NCBI RefSeq assembly: GCF_000429825.1
Contig: NZ_KE386964.1
Span: 1-48,805 of the forward strand
DNA from: Cohnella thermotolerans DSM 17683
GTDB taxonomy: Bacteria > Bacillota > Bacilli > Paenibacillales > Paenibacillaceae
Direction: 5' to 3'
DNA length: 48,805 bases
In this document: in pieces, positions 48,728-48,805 of the stretch
Layout of the letters: the number at the start of each line of letters is the position of its first letter
Position numbering within the stretch: position 1 is the stretch's first letter
Position numbers and translations under genes: made by a program
Notes under the pieces: model-generated
What the model saw: the letters and a program-made list of their open reading frames with translations, nothing else
The model's database searches: none
Told to the model about the DNA's origin: nothing

Positions 48728-48805
48728 GGATTCCTCACATTCGCGGAATCCCGGTGCGGCGGGCGAAAGAGACTCAGTATTTGAGCTACATGGGTGGAAT
48801 CCCGG
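48728..48805. repeat. Start of a 51-bp repeat array, family C
   Basis: GGATTCC-N10-GGAATCC (48728-48751) is a perfect 7-10-7 inverted repeat. GGAATCCCGG occurs at 48745-48754 and again at 48796-48805, exactly 51 bp apart, with similar bases before each copy. The array runs off the window. Confidence 0.5.

Overview
The window is high-GC, tightly packed Gram-positive DNA. The best guess is a member of the Paenibacillaceae (Paenibacillus/Cohnella type). Support comes from strong AGGAGG-type ribosome sites, LplB/LplC/YtcQ-type sugar transporters with an AraC membrane sensor, a GalKET operon, a SigB partner-switching operon, and intergenic palindromic repeats. No rRNA, tRNA, CRISPR array or prophage was seen. 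The only mobile-element trace is the 5' end of an IS transposase at the left edge.

Layout. (1) 1-226: truncated transposase. (2) 408-11034: an AEC permease, a DeoR regulator, and a divergent eight-gene operon. That operon combines a NitT/TauT-type ABC importer with a creatininase-family amidohydrolase, an FAD-linked oxidase, two cytosine-deaminase-like amidohydrolases and a WrbA-like flavoprotein. It looks like uptake and breakdown of an unidentified N-heterocycle or cyclic amide, and is the best candidate for an undescribed pathway. (3) 11083-15611: a PAS/AAA+ sigma-54 activator divergent from proline dehydrogenase and glutamate-semialdehyde dehydrogenase. (4) 15670-19128 (minus): a translationally coupled trio of sugar nucleotidyltransferase, GT4 glycosyltransferase and a putative alpha/alpha-barrel protein. 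(5) 19712-28213: a complete general stress module of the Bacillus cereus RsbK-RsbM-RsbY kind followed by RsbV-RsbW-SigB. A D-amino-acid-oxidase-like gene on the other strand splits the two halves, and a near-identical SigB-type promoter precedes each half.

(6) 28684-31526: a PMT-type protein mannosyltransferase with a discoidin-like insert, and its polyprenyl-phosphate sugar synthase partner. (7) 31552-33823: a LysR regulator divergent from an AnsA-type asparaginase. (8) 34101-42074: a mannoside-type uptake and phosphorolysis cluster (AraC membrane sensor, two permeases, lipoprotein, DUF1861 protein, GH130 enzyme), with no ATPase of its own. (9) 42207-43244: a zinc alcohol/polyol dehydrogenase, followed by a repeat-rich intergenic region. 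(10) 43752-48601: an AraC regulator divergent from galK-galE-galT, which ends in a strong terminator.

Regulatory structure is readable in several gaps. Examples are an 11-bp-periodic operator between divergent promoters (2158-2294), a 17-bp palindrome in front of the proline genes (12950-12966), two SigB-type promoters (19712-19736 and 26548-26573), a 21-bp perfect hairpin in the rsbY leader, and roughly 51-bp tandem palindromic repeats in the 28.3, 43.4-43.8 and 48.7 kb gaps. All functional assignments rest on reading motifs and context by eye. No database search was run.
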